Assembly (NCBI GenBank): GCA_905182065.1
Contig: CAJIZN010000001.1
Span: forward strand, 1,046,403 to 1,110,402
From: Candidatus Marisimplicoccus framensis
GTDB taxonomy: Bacteria; Bacteroidota; Bacteroidia; Flavobacteriales; Flavobacteriaceae
Length of the DNA: 64,000 nucleotides
Reading direction: 5' to 3'
Shown: one piece after another, positions 63,067 through 64,000 of the stretch
Position numbering within the stretch: the stretch's first letter is position 1
Layout: the number at the start of each line of letters is the position of its first letter
Notes under the pieces: generated by a model
Database searches by the model: none
The model's input: the letters and a program-made list of their open reading frames with translations, nothing else
What the model was told of the DNA's origin: nothing
Program-made: the position numbers and the translations under genes

Positions 63067-64000
63067 TCAGTCGTTTAATGATAATGCAAATTTAATTTTT
63101 TCTTCGAGATCGTTACCTTTTAAGTTTTTGCCAATAACTAAACCTTCATTATTTATAAGGTATGACTGTGGAATAGCTCTGATGCTATATCTTCTTGCTA
63201 TTGGGTCGTTCCAGAAGTTTAAATTTGAAATTTGAGTCCATGGTAGGTTATCATCCTCTACAGCTTGTTCCCATTGTTCTTGAGTTCTATCAAGAGATAC
63301 TCCTATAATATTAAATCCAGAATCTTTGTAAGATTTATATAATCTTACCAAGTTTGGATTTTCAACTCTACATGGTCTACACCAAGCAGCCCAAAAGTCT
63401 AGTAAAGTTACGGAGTGCTTTGATACTTCTTCACTTAAAGTAACATTAGAACCAGTTAAACTAGGTCCAGTAAAGTCAGGAGCTGGTTCACCAACTTCAA
63501 TAGGATCAGAGTATTGAACTAGAAGATCAGCAATGTTCTTGCCTACATCACTTACTTTAATTCTATTTGAGAGACTTTCATAAACATCTATGATGCTATC
63601 TTTATTTACTTTATTTTCAACCATAAACACTTCCAAAAGAAGCCCCGACATGTAAGAGTCTAAATTATCTGTAATAAAATCCCACTCATATAGAAGAACT
63701 TCTTGTTGTATTTTATTATAATCCTTTTCTAATTCCGATGCAGTCTCTACATCTCCATTCATTATAGCATCTTGAGCTGCAAAAGAAATACTATTCATGT
63801 TATCAACTAATGATTTAGTCTCTATTTTGTATTTAATAAAGTCATCATTTGATTTAGACCCATAAACATTAGATTTTGTAATGCTATCCTTGTAAAGGTC
63901 AGCATTGATTGTTCCATTTTCTAAAATTGTTAGAACATAACCATTGACACCCTCAACCTGCATGTAGCTTATTTGAGGAGTTGCTGACATACCTTTAAAA
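63067..64000 (-). CDS. TlpA-like thioredoxin protein, 5' truncated by window edge
   Basis: The frame stays open past the track's Met at 63990 (Phe-Lys-Gly precede it), and the sequence around it reads like the middle of a DUF4369-type beta domain, so the true start lies beyond 64000. A helical linker spans roughly residues 65-165. The C-terminal 140 residues are a TlpA/ResA domain: VGEPAPDFTGPSLTGSNVTLSE, the redox motif WAAWCRPCR and IRAIPQSYLINNEG with the cis-Pro. Probably a periplasmic, lipid-anchored thiol-disulfide oxidoreductase. The spacer to the acyltransferase gene is 3 bases. Confidence 0.9.
   Translation of the reverse strand, partial: FKGMSATPQISYMQVEGVNGYVLTILENGTINADLYKDSITKSNVYGSKSNDDFIKYKIETKSLVDNMNSISFAAQDAIMNGDVETASELEKDYNKIQQEVLLYEWDFITDNLDSYMSGLLLEVFMVENKVNKDSIIDVYESLSNRIKVSDVGKNIADLLVQYSDPIEVGEPAPDFTGPSLTGSNVTLSEEVSKHSVTLLDFWAAWCRPCRVENPNLVRLYKSYKDSGFNIIGVSLDRTQEQWEQAVEDDNLPWTQISNLNFWNDPIARRYSIRAIPQSYLINNEGLVIGKNLKGNDLEEKIKFALSLND

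Overview
The window is about 30% GC and almost entirely coding. It looks like a chromosomal piece of a streamlined marine Flavobacteriia (Bacteroidota) genome. Four things point there: gene starts lack Shine-Dalgarno sequences, but many lie just downstream of the Bacteroidota -7 element TAnnTTTG; conserved flavobacterial neighbourhoods are present (LptF/G-accA-dnaB, phoH-purC beside a SAM hydrolase, holA beside an orphan HsdR-N protein); there are many Bacteroidota-type lipoproteins and TlpA-like proteins; and the envelope and protease families (DUF5117-type metalloprotease, M1-like protein with a barrel tail, plant-type glutaminyl cyclase) are typical of the phylum. These family names come from reading the proteins, not from a database search. 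No plasmid, phage, insertion sequence, CRISPR array or rRNA operon is visible.

Layout. 0-4 kb: tail of a LysE-type exporter, guaB, and two parvulin/SurA-type periplasmic folding factors. 4-6 kb: crtB-crtZ carotenoid genes, diverging from an unrecognised protein with a 30-bp repeat. 6-11 kb: a tRNA-Lys/tRNA-Leu operon, aroK, a phosphoribosyltransferase-like gene, an FKBP lipoprotein, a small barrel protein and a split transketolase. 11-16.4 kb: LptF/G, accA, dnaB, a perfect tandem duplication carrying two csp genes, and prfB with its programmed frameshift. 16.4-25 kb: metzincin, a cysteine-synthase-like plus acyl-CoA-transferase-like pair (possible sulfonolipid pathway), dnaN, SAM hydrolase, phoH and purC. 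25-36.5 kb: a shattered M20 dipeptidase, miaA, an ion channel, an exonuclease, yggS, a Gfo/Idh oxidoreductase, pcm, smpB, glyA, glutaminyl cyclase, an SDR and a transaldolase. 36.4-64 kb: a thioredoxin-fold lipoprotein, ABC-F, pheT, recG, an M20D amidohydrolase, uvrD/pcrA, OmpA, GT2, HsdR-N, holA, a fused E1 dehydrogenase, the M1-like barrel protein, uvrA, ggt, glmM, an LpxL-like acyltransferase and a TlpA-like thioredoxin cut by the window edge.

Two genome-wide traits stand out. First, convergent genes almost always end on overlapping or abutting stop codons; the only two convergent gene pairs with a real spacer carry bidirectional hairpin terminators. Second, single-base disruptions occur in otherwise intact and partly essential genes (dnaN, miaA, the Gfo oxidoreductase, an SDR, uvrD, E1), and a burst of about 14 falls in the dipeptidase. 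Almost all can be read as +1 insertions, and the first 21 kb has none apart from the programmed site in prfB. Assembly error is the simplest explanation, so the apparent pseudogenes and the apparent Gfo-YggS fusion should not be taken at face value.

I did not find a clearly new multi-gene system. The best leads are the repeat-tailed protein at 5.2 kb, the chimeric promoter/terminator created by the csp duplication, the possible sulfonolipid pair, and the orphan HsdR-N nuclease beside holA. No gene-free stretch exceeds 300 bases except around the two tRNAs (5990-6385). Its remaining bases hold only promoters and an unremarkable AT-rich spacer with a weak imperfect hairpin near 5992-6020.
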